Origin: Bacteroidales bacterium
Lineage (GTDB): Bacteria; Bacteroidota; Bacteroidia; Bacteroidales; Muribaculaceae
Length of the DNA stretch: 22,883 bases
Direction: 5' to 3'
Assembly: GCA_900769345.1 (NCBI GenBank)
Contig: CAAGGJ010000102.1
Span: 1-22,883, forward strand
This document shows, in pieces, positions 16,449 to 22,883 of the stretch. Position 1 is the first letter of the stretch; the number at the start of each line of letters is the position of its first letter. The notes under the pieces are model-generated. The model made no database searches, had not been told where the DNA came from, and worked only from the letters and a program-made list of their open reading frames with translations. Position numbers and translations under genes: made by a program.

Positions 16449-16928
16449 ATGGTGCGGCGATTGTTATCCACTATAGATAATAATAAAGTGACAACTATGC
16501 GGCTATGCATGATAATATTGCTTTGGGTGCTTGGTGGGGTGATAAACACCACCGATGCAGAGCATACCGTTCGGCCGGTAGTTGTCACCGCTTTCAACGC
16601 CAATCATACATTAGAGGAATCAAAACTCACAGGGTGGTGCGGCGATGTGTGGGACAGCGCTACGGATGCCATTGTTCCGTTTGGTGCCGAGCCGATAGTC
16701 CTGCCCGGTCATCCGAGCCGCACCGCCCGCCCCAACCGGGATCGCAGGAGCGATGTGCGTTATTCAACGAATCCTCTTCATATATGCTCGTCGCAGCACG
16801 ATTATAGCCGAGTGGCAAACGTCAGTTATGCCCCTCGATTTTATCGTGAATTGAGCAATGCTCGGTGCATAGGCTCAGTGCGTACTTGCGATTACTATGT
16901 CTATACATTAGGCACTATTTTATCTTAG
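16449..16928 (+). CDS. Unrecognised small protein with possible signal sequence
   Basis: I do not recognise this protein (159 residues from ATG 16449; ATG 16497 gives 143). From residue 17 there is a hydrophobic MRLCMIILLWVLGGVINTTDA stretch that could be a signal peptide or membrane anchor, which favours the 16497 start. The rest is polar, with four cysteines spread through it (WCGD, HICSS, RCIGS, TCDYY) that could form disulfides outside the cytoplasm. It diverges from dfx and is followed by a hairpin and another unknown gene. No promoter match or clear ribosome binding site was found, so a spurious frame remains possible. Confidence 0.45.
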   Translation: MVRRLLSTIDNNKVTTMRLCMIILLWVLGGVINTTDAEHTVRPVVVTAFNANHTLEESKLTGWCGDVWDSATDAIVPFGAEPIVLPGHPSRTARPNRDRRSDVRYSTNPLHICSSQHDYSRVANVSYAPRFYRELSNARCIGSVRTCDYYVYTLGTILS

Positions 16929-16931
16929 CTT

Positions 16932-16955
16932 ACCCGGCGCAGCGATGCGCCCGGT
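16932..16955 (+). terminator. GNRA-capped GC-rich hairpin
   Basis: ACCCGGCGCA pairs with TGCGCCCGGT (one C-C mismatch) around the tetraloop GCGA, three bases after the stop codon of the preceding small gene. A T-rich stretch begins about 20 bp further on, so termination here is plausible but not canonical. Confidence 0.45.
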
Positions 16956-17027
16956 GCTTGGCCCGATAGTGGCATTTTAATATACTTTTTTATCAATTCC
17001 AAGTTTTATTTTTTCATTCCTATAATT

Positions 17028-17579
17028 ATGAACTATAGTGCATCAGAGTGCATGCAGGCCCAGTCGCCTGTGATGCTCACACAATATATCGACACTCATC
17101 CGGCTTTCACTCTTCGCCTCGATGTGAGGCGGCTCGCCCTTTGCCTCGCATTTGCTGCCATAGGTGGCGCGCTGATATATCTCGGCAATGCTCTAAGCAG
17201 CCTGAGCGAGCAAGAACAGTTTGCCCTAAGCGCCACCGGAGTGGTGGTAGTGTCGATTTCGCTCCTGGCAGCAGTGTTGAAACTGCGATATCGGGCATAT
17301 GCAGCCACCGGAGCGAGGTTGCAACAACACGATGTGTATTACGACCTTAATCAGTTAGACCGAATACGCAGGGCTGTAGACTCAGCCGACTTTTCGCTAT
17401 TACCTGTCCCCAAAATGGAAGGTCAGCTTCGCTTAGAAGCATTTACTGCGGTTGATGATGCGGTGGTGTGCCTTCAAATTAGCGAGTATGTCGACTATCA
17501 TTATTATCCGCTTACGGCTCCTGTGCTATATACCGACGTGAAGGCACACCCGCTGGTAGATTTTTTCGAACGATATTAA
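17028..17579 (+). CDS. Unrecognised protein with two membrane segments
   Basis: This 183-residue protein is not a family I recognise. It has a polar N-terminus, two hydrophobic helices (about 36-54 and 66-86) separated by a short acidic turn (SLSEQEQ), and a soluble C-terminal domain of about 95 residues. That domain is rich in Tyr and acidic residues (YYDLNQLDRIRRAVDSADF, EYVDYHYYPL) and ends LVDFFERY. The arrangement suggests a membrane-anchored cytoplasmic domain. It follows the preceding small gene on the same strand after 99 bp with a hairpin between. No promoter match is seen. Confidence 0.65.
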   Translation: MNYSASECMQAQSPVMLTQYIDTHPAFTLRLDVRRLALCLAFAAIGGALIYLGNALSSLSEQEQFALSATGVVVVSISLLAAVLKLRYRAYAATGARLQQHDVYYDLNQLDRIRRAVDSADFSLLPVPKMEGQLRLEAFTAVDDAVVCLQISEYVDYHYYPLTAPVLYTDVKAHPLVDFFERY

Positions 17580-17610
17580 GTGTTGTTTTATGGTTAGTTT
17601 TTTCGATTTT

Positions 17611-17658
17611 GTTACTCATAATGATGTTACTCATAAAGATTGGTTACTCATGATAGAT
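17611..17658. repeat. Three tandem GTTACTCAT repeats
   Basis: Three head-to-tail copies of GTTACTCATRATRGAT-like units start at 17611, 17626 and 17643 (unit lengths 15, 17 and 16). The first nine bases, GTTACTCAT, are identical in all three. They lie 31 bp after the stop codon of the preceding gene. Confidence 0.75.
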
Positions 17659-17724
17659 GCATAATTCTTTTTTTATTACGGGCTTAATTATGGTAAGTTC
17701 CCGGGTTTGTTAGACTCTACTCTA

Positions 17725-17780
17725 TAATTTTGGTTAAGTGTGGTCCGTGTATGGCGAGAGGTCAAGCACGGATTTTTTTT
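17725..17780 (+). ncRNA. Possible tiny promoter-terminator unit
   Basis: An exact -7 box TAATTTTG (17725-17732) is followed 11 bp later by an intrinsic terminator: TCCGTG (17744-17749) pairs with CACGGA (17767-17772), then eight T (17773-17780). The best -33 candidate, TTTG at 17706-17709, has a short 15-bp spacer. The predicted transcript is only about 40 nt. The terminator is well supported; transcription from this promoter is not. It may instead insulate the downstream toxin-antitoxin operon. Confidence 0.35.
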
Positions 17781-17902
17781 CTTAATTGCTATCCGAAAGA
17801 TATATCACAACAATCATAGCTGATAATCGGAACAATTAAGACTTACATAATGCATGAATGGGAAGAAGTAGTGATAGTTTTTGAGAATTACGAGTGTTAT
17901 TT

Positions 17903-17946
17903 TGCAAAATTACGGCAATAATTTTTGATATTGCCGTAATTTTGCA
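17903..17946 (+). promoter_or_regulatory. 18-bp perfect inverted repeat, probable AbiEi operator
   Basis: TGCAAAATTACGGCAATA (17903-17920) is perfectly repeated inverted at 17929-17946 with an 8-bp centre. The right arm fills the space between the -33 and -7 boxes of the toxin-antitoxin promoter, so a bound protein would block RNA polymerase. AbiEi antitoxins are known to bind inverted repeats in their own promoter; assignment to this AbiEi is inference. Confidence 0.75.
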
Positions 17947-17954
17947 TATCTTTG
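17924..17954 (+). promoter_or_regulatory. Promoter of the AbiE-type operon
   Basis: TTTG (17924-17927) and TATCTTTG (17947-17954) have a 19-bp spacer, an ideal match to the Bacteroidetes pattern. The start site should fall near 17960, leaving almost no leader before the first ATG (17964) and about 15 nt before the next one (17976). Confidence 0.75.
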
Positions 17955-17975
17955 TTTTGGTAAATGGTATTGATA

Positions 17976-18704
17976 ATGAAAAATTATAGTCGTGACATAA
18001 TGAACTATGCACTCTCGCAGCCTCGTTTCGGGTTGCGGGACTTGTATGATTATCTTGATAAGAACGGCAATGTGAGCATAACTCGCAACACTATCTCTTG
18101 GCATCTTACCCAATTGTTGCAATCAGGAAAGTTGCAGAGAGTGTCGCGCGGAAAGTATGCAGTAGCCGATAAACGGCAATTTCAGATAATTTCCACCGTT
18201 GAACAGCGAAAACTGAATGAAGATCTAAAGCAAAAATGGCCTTATGCTCACTTTTGTATATATAACGGAAGTGTCATCAGTTCTTTGCAGCAGCATCTTT
18301 CCGCTAATAATATTACATACATAGAAACCGAGCGTGAAGCAATAACTGCCGTGTTCAACTATTTGAGGGATAGGGGAGAAGTTGCTTATTTGCGGCCTTC
18401 GCGCAACCTTATATATAACTATATCGACTTATCTCAACCTGCAATATTTGTAAAACCACTTGTTACAGAGTCGCCGGTACAGGATAATGATGGAATTTTG
18501 GTTCCAACATTAGAAAAACTCTTGGTCGATTCGCAAAAAGACAAGGATTTTTTCTACTTACAAGAGGCGGAAGGTCTCTATATTTTTCGAAATGCGTTAT
18601 CTCTTTACACCATAAATGAAAGTCGCCTTCTTAGGTATGCCGAAAGGCGTGGTATAAAAGATGAAATTAAAGCAATTATCCAAACTGACAATTACCATGA
18701 TTAG
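17976..18704 (+). CDS. AbiEi-like antitoxin/repressor of a type IV toxin-antitoxin module
   Basis: This 242-residue protein starts with a winged helix-turn-helix (residues 1-65: RDIMNYALSQPRFGLRDL, then a recognition-helix region TRNTISWHLTQLLQSG and a wing QRVSRGKYAV). A C-terminal AbiEi-type domain includes VPTLEKLLVDSQKDK (~176-190) and YAERRG near the end (~221-226). Known AbiEi proteins repress their own operon and counteract the AbiEii toxin without direct binding. The ATG at 17976 is preferred because the promoter leaves about 15 nt of leader; ATG 17964 would be nearly leaderless. The stop overlaps the toxin start. The operon looks more AT-rich than its neighbours, consistent with transfer. 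The exact Pfam name (possibly DUF6577) is uncertain. Confidence 0.85.
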   Translation: MKNYSRDIMNYALSQPRFGLRDLYDYLDKNGNVSITRNTISWHLTQLLQSGKLQRVSRGKYAVADKRQFQIISTVEQRKLNEDLKQKWPYAHFCIYNGSVISSLQQHLSANNITYIETEREAITAVFNYLRDRGEVAYLRPSRNLIYNYIDLSQPAIFVKPLVTESPVQDNDGILVPTLEKLLVDSQKDKDFFYLQEAEGLYIFRNALSLYTINESRLLRYAERRGIKDEIKAIIQTDNYHD

Positions 18705-19761
18705 CAAAGAATGTTTTACAACTGAATGGATTGCGAAAAAATCGGTAGAATTGCAATACAACGATCGAAACCTTATTGAAAAGGTGATTCGAGCCCTGTC
18801 TTTGCTCGAAATGCTATCGGCATCGGGCTGCCCTTTTTATTTTAAAGGTGGCACGAGTTTGATGCTTATCCTTGGCGGCGGTGCCCATAGATTATCGATT
18901 GATGTTGATATAATGTGCCCGCCGGGCACAAATATTGAGGATTATTTGAAAGACTATGAACAAAGTGGTTTTTTGAAATATCAACTAATAGAACGCCGCC
19001 AAGCCGGAAAAGATGTGCCGAAGAGTCATTCAAAGTTCTTTTATCAAGTGGCATTCAAGGGACAATCGGATGCTACATCTTTCATCCTACTTGATGTGCT
19101 ATATGAGGATTGCCACTATCATAAAAGCAACTCCATCGACATAGTAAGCCCGTTTATTAAACTTGATGGAGAACCATTGAAAGTGGTAGTGCCTTCTGTA
19201 GATGATATACTCGGCGATAAATTAGTGGCTTTTGCACCGGAAACGACCGGCATCCCATATTATAAGAAAGACAGATTATCCACATTGGAGATTATAAAGC
19301 AACTGTATGATGTGGGCAGGCTTTTCGACAGGATGCAAGATATAGATACGGTTTCCCAATCGTTCAAGGCCATTGCCGATATAGAACTTGGATACCGTAA
19401 TTTGGGGCATGATGTGAGTCAAATATTTAGCGACATCAGGCAGACAGCACTAAACATCAGTACAAGAGGCTTCTTGGATAAGGAAAAATTCGCTTTGTTA
19501 CAAAAAGGCATTGTCAACATCAAACCATTCATATATATGGGTGCCTATCGCATAGAAGAAGCAATTGTCGATGCATCTAAAGCGGCATACCTTGCTACAT
19601 TGATAGAAAGCGGCAGTACTACGATTGAATGCTTCGCCGATTCGCAACATACTGACGATTTGCTGATACATCCCGCGTTGACGAGCAAATTGAATAAGTT
19701 GCGTATAGGCTTGCCTGAGGCTTATTTCTATTGGGCTAAGACAAGCTCGTTGCTGAAATAA
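18697..19761 (+). CDS. AbiEii-like nucleotidyltransferase toxin
   Basis: This 354-residue protein has the AbiEii/COG2253 nucleotidyltransferase motifs: FKGGTSL (motif I, 49-55), RLSIDVDI (motif II, metal-binding D69 and D71), an LLDVLYED strand (D133 as possible third acidic residue), GDKLVAFA (motif III, K175) and KQLYDVGRLFD (motif IV region, ~201-211). AbiEii proteins are toxins of type IV systems used in phage abortive infection and plasmid stabilisation; related toxins transfer nucleotides to tRNA. All key residues are present, so it is probably active. The ATG at 18697 overlaps the antitoxin stop by 8 nt; an in-frame ATG at 18661 would overlap by 44 nt. Confidence 0.92.
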   Translation: MISKECFTTEWIAKKSVELQYNDRNLIEKVIRALSLLEMLSASGCPFYFKGGTSLMLILGGGAHRLSIDVDIMCPPGTNIEDYLKDYEQSGFLKYQLIERRQAGKDVPKSHSKFFYQVAFKGQSDATSFILLDVLYEDCHYHKSNSIDIVSPFIKLDGEPLKVVVPSVDDILGDKLVAFAPETTGIPYYKKDRLSTLEIIKQLYDVGRLFDRMQDIDTVSQSFKAIADIELGYRNLGHDVSQIFSDIRQTALNISTRGFLDKEKFALLQKGIVNIKPFIYMGAYRIEEAIVDASKAAYLATLIESGSTTIECFADSQHTDDLLIHPALTSKLNKLRIGLPEAYFYWAKTSSLLK

Positions 19762-19785
19762 AGTGGAAATTTGTAAATAACAATT

Positions 19786-19820
19786 GCAGAGGGCGTGCCG
19801 AATGGTGGCGCGCCCTCTGC
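19786..19820. terminator. Hairpin between convergent toxin and LRR genes
   Basis: A perfect 10-bp GC-rich stem GCAGAGGGCG/CGCCCTCTGC encloses 15 bases that can add a GCC/GGC pair set. It starts 24 bp after the toxin stop and lacks a T run on either side; a shared terminator is likely. Confidence 0.6.
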
Positions 19821-19908
19821 TTGGATATATAAAGACATTTTATTTAGTTGTGTATGAGAGTATTACTTTGATTGAATTTTTTTTGATTGATAATTAATTT
19901 GAATAGTG

Positions 19909-21210
19909 CTAAAGTTTTATTTTTTTGCCGTTCAATATATAAATGCCGTGCTGTGGATTCTTCACTTCGCGGCCTGAGAGGTCATATATGCGGTTGTCGT
20001 CGGCGGGAATGACGGTGCCGCCATTGATGATGACGCCCAATCCCGATGTATTGCCACCGGCGTCTTTTAATTCTATGCTAATGATGCCATCGGCGCCCAA
20101 TCCGGGGAATGCCTCTTCGATATTCGGTCCGTAGAGGTAGGCGCTGAATGTGGGCAGTGTGCATGGCTCTGAAATTCCGGCTATGCCTTTGTCGTTAGGC
20201 AGATAATAGTGCTTGAGTGCTTCGCTATCGCTCAGCGTGAGCATGTGATAAAGGGCATGAAATGTCCAGTCGCCCGAAGTCACACTCTGTTCGCCGCCCA
20301 ACGATAGGGTGGCTGAGCCGTTTTCGCTTTCTGCTGCAAATTCATCTTCATCGCTGTCGGTGAGGCTCTTCACCACATATGGCACATCGGCTTGTGGCGA
20401 ATCGGTCTCCTTAAACGATAGCGCGCCGGCATCGGTAGTGCCCTCAAATTCATAGAAAACATAATTGGAGCGAGTCTGCTTATTTGGCTTGAAAGGCAGC
20501 GATATGGTGGCGAGTTTGTGCGAAGCATTGGCGCGACGCATCACTATGTCGGTGTAGACATTGCCGTTGCTGTAAAATGTGTGAATGTTGCCGGCATCGA
20601 GTACCAATGCTCGTTTGGTAAGAGCCGAACAACCGTTGAAAGCACTTTGATCTATGTTTTCGGGATTGCCCTGAAAATTCACCGATTGGAGCGCGCTGCA
20701 GCCGCCGAAGCAGTCCTTGCCTATGTTGGTCACTTGCGCCGGGATGGTAACTTCGGTGAGCGATGTGCACTGCGAGAAGCTGCCTTCGTCCATCGATTCG
20801 AGCTTGGCAGGCAAATTGAGCGAGGCGAGTGCGCTGCACGATGCAAAACTATAGCTGCCTAAGGTGGTCACTTCGTCGGGCAAATCAAGGCTCTCGATTT
20901 TTTTACAATTCATAAAACTCTTCTTGCCTATGCTCTTGATTTGCGCATCGGCATCGAAATTCACGGTAGTGATGCTGCTTTTGTTGTAGAAACAATAGTC
21001 GCCAATGGCTACCACAGTATATTTTTCGCCCTTGTGCTCTATGGTGGCAGGGATGTTCACCACTTGGGTGTTGTTGCTGAAGCAGAGCACAAGTGTGGCT
21101 TCTTTTGTTTCGGTGTTGAGTGTATAGGTCAGTCCGCCAAGCGATAGGTCGAACGCTTGGGCGCAAATAATGCTGATGCTGAATACTGCAGAAAAAACTA
21201 ATTTTTTCAT
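19909..21210 (-). CDS. Secreted BspA-like leucine-rich-repeat protein
   Basis: This 433-residue protein has a signal peptide (MKKLVFSAVFSISIICAQA, cleavage near 19). Five LRR_5/BspA-type repeats follow at ~64-200, each with a C-x-x-L or S-I-x-x pattern (NCKKIESLDLP, CSALASLNLP, CTSLTEVTIP, CSALQSVNF). A non-repeat region of ~170 residues and a C-terminal tail (~408-433: IYDLSGREVKNPQHGIYILNGKK) like the short sorting or adhesion tails of Bacteroidales surface proteins complete it. BspA-type repeats are known in surface proteins that bind host or bacterial targets; no ligand can be named. The ATG at 21210 is chosen because it gives a proper signal peptide; the frame is open to 21282. Confidence 0.9.
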   Translation of the reverse strand: MKKLVFSAVFSISIICAQAFDLSLGGLTYTLNTETKEATLVLCFSNNTQVVNIPATIEHKGEKYTVVAIGDYCFYNKSSITTVNFDADAQIKSIGKKSFMNCKKIESLDLPDEVTTLGSYSFASCSALASLNLPAKLESMDEGSFSQCTSLTEVTIPAQVTNIGKDCFGGCSALQSVNFQGNPENIDQSAFNGCSALTKRALVLDAGNIHTFYSNGNVYTDIVMRRANASHKLATISLPFKPNKQTRSNYVFYEFEGTTDAGALSFKETDSPQADVPYVVKSLTDSDEDEFAAESENGSATLSLGGEQSVTSGDWTFHALYHMLTLSDSEALKHYYLPNDKGIAGISEPCTLPTFSAYLYGPNIEEAFPGLGADGIISIELKDAGGNTSGLGVIINGGTVIPADDNRIYDLSGREVKNPQHGIYILNGKKIKL

Positions 21211-21279
21211 TTTTCTAAAAAATAATCCCGTTGTGGACAATATTAGGTGCAAAAAATCATTTTGAATGTAAATTGTTTC

Positions 21280-21287
21280 CAAAGTTA
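21280..21287 (-). promoter_or_regulatory. -7 box upstream of the LRR gene
   Basis: TAACTTTG on the minus strand matches TAnnTTTG exactly and lies about 70 bp before the start codon. No -33 TTTG at the normal distance is seen. Confidence 0.45.
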
Positions 21288-21352
21288 TTATAAATAATTG
21301 AAAATTAAGAATTTTTGGGCAAAATTATTTATGTACATGGTACCGAAACAGT

Positions 21353-21360
21353 TAATTTTG
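21353..21360 (+). promoter_or_regulatory. -7 box upstream of the choloylglycine-hydrolase-family gene
   Basis: TAATTTTG matches the -7 consensus, 140 bp before the start codon. No good -33 box is found. A 7-bp hairpin AATCGGC-GAAAAT-GCCGATT (21369-21388) would stand at the very 5' end of the transcript. Confidence 0.45.
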
Positions 21361-21500
21361 CTATGACAAATCGGCGAAAATGCCGATTGGATGCGAGAAA
21401 TTGATAAATTCAATTTGCTCGAGACCAATGAACAAAAATCAGCGGCACGATGTTATTATTAGAGAAATATTACGACAACAAACAGCATAATAATACTACA

Positions 21501-22589
21501 ATGAAAATCAAGAAAACATTTGTAATGATGATTATGGTGGCAGCGGCAGCGTTTTATGCCCAAGAAGCCAAGGCATGCACAGGCATCACGCTCACCACCA
21601 CATCGGGAGCCACCGTGCCGGCACGCACCATAGAGTGGGCAGGTGGCGACATAGGTAGCCTCTATCAAATAGTGCCCCGAGGCTATGTACAGCGCTCACT
21701 CGTGCCCGGAGGCGATCGCCGCGGCATGAAATTCGAAGCTCGTTACGGCTATGTAGGACTCGCCGTAGCACAGCCCGAATATGTGGTCGACGGAATGAAC
21801 GAAGCCGGACTTGTGGCCGGACTCTTTTATTTCCCCGGCTACGGCACGTATGAACCCTACGACGAGCAAAACCGCAGCACCACCATAAGCGATTTTCAAC
21901 TCGTGTCGTGGATACTCAGCCGCTTCGCCACCGTCGACGAAGTGCGCCAAGCCATAGCCGATGTTCATGTGGTGGCAGTGGACCCACGCTCATCCACAGT
22001 GCACTGGCGAGTGGTGGAACCGAGCGGCAAGCAGATAGTGATAGAGATAATCGACGGCCAAGTCCGAGTATACGACAATCCCATAGGCGTACTCACCAAT
22101 TCGCCCGGATTTGAGTGGCATCTCACCAACCTCAATAACTATGTGAATCTGCAGCCCGGAAAGGTGGAAACCAACCGCTTGGGCAACGTCGAGATGAGCG
22201 CATTTGGCGGCGGAAGCGGCATGCATGGACTGCCGGGCGACTTCACCCCGCCATCGCGATTTGTGCGCGCAGCCATGTTTCAAGCCACAGCACCCCGCCT
22301 TGCCGACAGCCAAGCCACAGTGATGCAAGCATTTCATATATTAAACAACTTCGACATCCCCGTAGGCATGCAGTTCGCCCCCGACCAAGAAGTGCCCAAC
22401 GTGCCAAGTGCCACCCAATGGACCGTGGTGAGCGACATCTCCCAGCGCAAAATCTATTATCGCACCATGTACAACAGCACCGTGCGATGCATCAGCCTCG
22501 CCGACATCGATTTCGCCAAAGTCACCCACCAATACGCCCCCCTCGACCCTACCAAGCACCAACCCGTGGAGCATATAAGAATCAAATAA
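21501..22589 (+). CDS. Exported Ntn hydrolase, choloylglycine hydrolase/penicillin V acylase family
   Basis: This 362-residue linear-amide C-N hydrolase is exported by a signal peptide ending EAKA, whose cleavage exposes Cys26 as the N-terminal nucleophile. Relative to bile salt hydrolases it keeps Cys, Arg42 (Arg18 equivalent), VLTNSPGFEWHLTNLNNY (Asn200, Asn175 equivalent) and TPPSRFVRA (Arg228 equivalent). The Asp21 equivalent is Glu45 (RTIEW), and the Asn82 position is aromatic (GLFYFPGY), as in penicillin V acylases. It may deconjugate bile salts or cleave other N-acyl amides; specificity is open. The ATG at 21501 is chosen for the signal peptide; the frame opens at 21450. It is divergent from the LRR gene, with a leader of about 135 nt. 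Confidence 0.92.
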   Translation: MKIKKTFVMMIMVAAAAFYAQEAKACTGITLTTTSGATVPARTIEWAGGDIGSLYQIVPRGYVQRSLVPGGDRRGMKFEARYGYVGLAVAQPEYVVDGMNEAGLVAGLFYFPGYGTYEPYDEQNRSTTISDFQLVSWILSRFATVDEVRQAIADVHVVAVDPRSSTVHWRVVEPSGKQIVIEIIDGQVRVYDNPIGVLTNSPGFEWHLTNLNNYVNLQPGKVETNRLGNVEMSAFGGGSGMHGLPGDFTPPSRFVRAAMFQATAPRLADSQATVMQAFHILNNFDIPVGMQFAPDQEVPNVPSATQWTVVSDISQRKIYYRTMYNSTVRCISLADIDFAKVTHQYAPLDPTKHQPVEHIRIK

Positions 22590-22844
22590 CTTTACAATTA
22601 CATCGGTTTTATCAAGATAAAGTAACGTATCAGGGACTTGTAGGATAAAAACTTATGTATAAGCACTTGGTAATGAGGCTGCAAAAGTGAAACACGTAGA
22701 CCAATGGAGGCGTCAATTTTGTGAAGAATCCAAATAGAAACGCAACGTTTTTCGGGTTAAAGACATGAAAAACACTGCGGGGGAGCCAAGCGGCGGGGGC
22801 GCAAAGTCCCCGAGAGCGTCCGACAGCAATACAAATGAATATTA
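22590..22844. other. Gene-free tail with a GC-rich island
   Basis: I find no gene here. It is mostly AT-rich but contains a GC-rich island at about 22775-22825, including CGGGG (22794-22798) paired with CCCCG (22808-22812). No clear terminator for the upstream hydrolase gene is seen. Confidence 0.5.
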
Positions 22845-22869
22845 AACAAAAAAGGAGACCGAAGTCTCC
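22845..22869 (-). terminator. UUCG-tetraloop terminator of a gene beyond the right edge
   Basis: Read on the minus strand, GGAGAC-TTCG-GTCTCC is followed by six T and a T-rich tail: a canonical intrinsic terminator with the extra-stable C(UUCG)G loop. The gene it serves lies almost wholly outside the window; the 14 bases left of it could end a coding frame at TAG or an RNA. Confidence 0.85.
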
Positions 22870-22883
22870 CTAAGATTCGTTAA

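Noticed and set aside
16277..16603. 108-residue minus-strand frame overlapping the dfx start
   Set aside because: It overlaps the dfx start and the opposing small gene and has no recognisable domain.
17611..17658. CRISPR-like repeat array
   Set aside because: Units are contiguous with no spacers, too short, only three copies, and no cas genes are nearby.
22870..22883. Partial tRNA at the right edge
   Set aside because: The few bases left of the terminator do not form a standard T-loop; too little sequence to call.

Overview
The window looks like chromosomal DNA of a gut-type Bacteroidales bacterium; Muribaculaceae or a close relative is my best guess, inferred rather than proven. Supporting this are several exact copies of the Bacteroidetes promoter pattern (TTTG, 18-23 bp, TAnnTTTG), a lipoprotein-type Wza, a DUF4250 mini-protein, an RluA-type enzyme with a very long N-terminal extension, a superoxide reductase and a secreted choloylglycine-hydrolase-family enzyme. 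There are no rRNAs, CRISPR arrays or IS elements.

Layout. Positions 1-414 hold no gene but a dense cluster of TGTACCA-type repeats next to the 3' end of tRNA-Lys(TTT) (415-487, minus strand, with its own promoter and terminator). Positions 726-3913 are housekeeping: an RluA-family pseudouridine synthase (minus), a divergent DUF4250 protein (plus) and the YchF ATPase (plus). Positions 4072-15738 form an exopolysaccharide or capsule region in three blocks: a minus-strand operon (GT4 glycosyltransferase, radical SAM/SPASM enzyme, DUF1972-type GT4 glycosyltransferase); a plus-strand pair (Wzx-like flippase and a GT-B glycosyltransferase, overlapping ATGA); and a minus-strand operon (Wza export lipoprotein, Wzy/ligase-like membrane protein, Wzz/PCP chain-length protein) preceded by a leader with three successive dyads. 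An aspartate ammonia-lyase gene (aspA, 10263-11699) sits between the second and third blocks. Together the glycan genes cover sugar addition, flipping, polymerisation, length control and export. No initiating sugar-phosphate transferase, kinase or UpxY-type antiterminator is visible.

Positions 15916-17579 carry a two-centre superoxide reductase (minus) and two unrecognised small plus-strand genes, one with a possible signal sequence and one with two membrane segments. After a ~400-bp gene-poor stretch (short tandem repeats, a possible tiny promoter-terminator unit) comes an AbiE-type toxin-antitoxin operon (17976-19761). It has a winged-helix AbiEi-like antitoxin, an AbiEii-like nucleotidyltransferase toxin, and an 18-bp perfect inverted repeat whose right arm lies between the -33 and -7 promoter boxes. 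This is the best candidate for a defence or mobile-associated system here.

The right end has a divergent pair of exported proteins: a BspA-like leucine-rich-repeat protein (minus) and an Ntn hydrolase of the bile-salt-hydrolase/penicillin-acylase family (plus). A minus-strand terminator at the right edge belongs to a gene outside the window.
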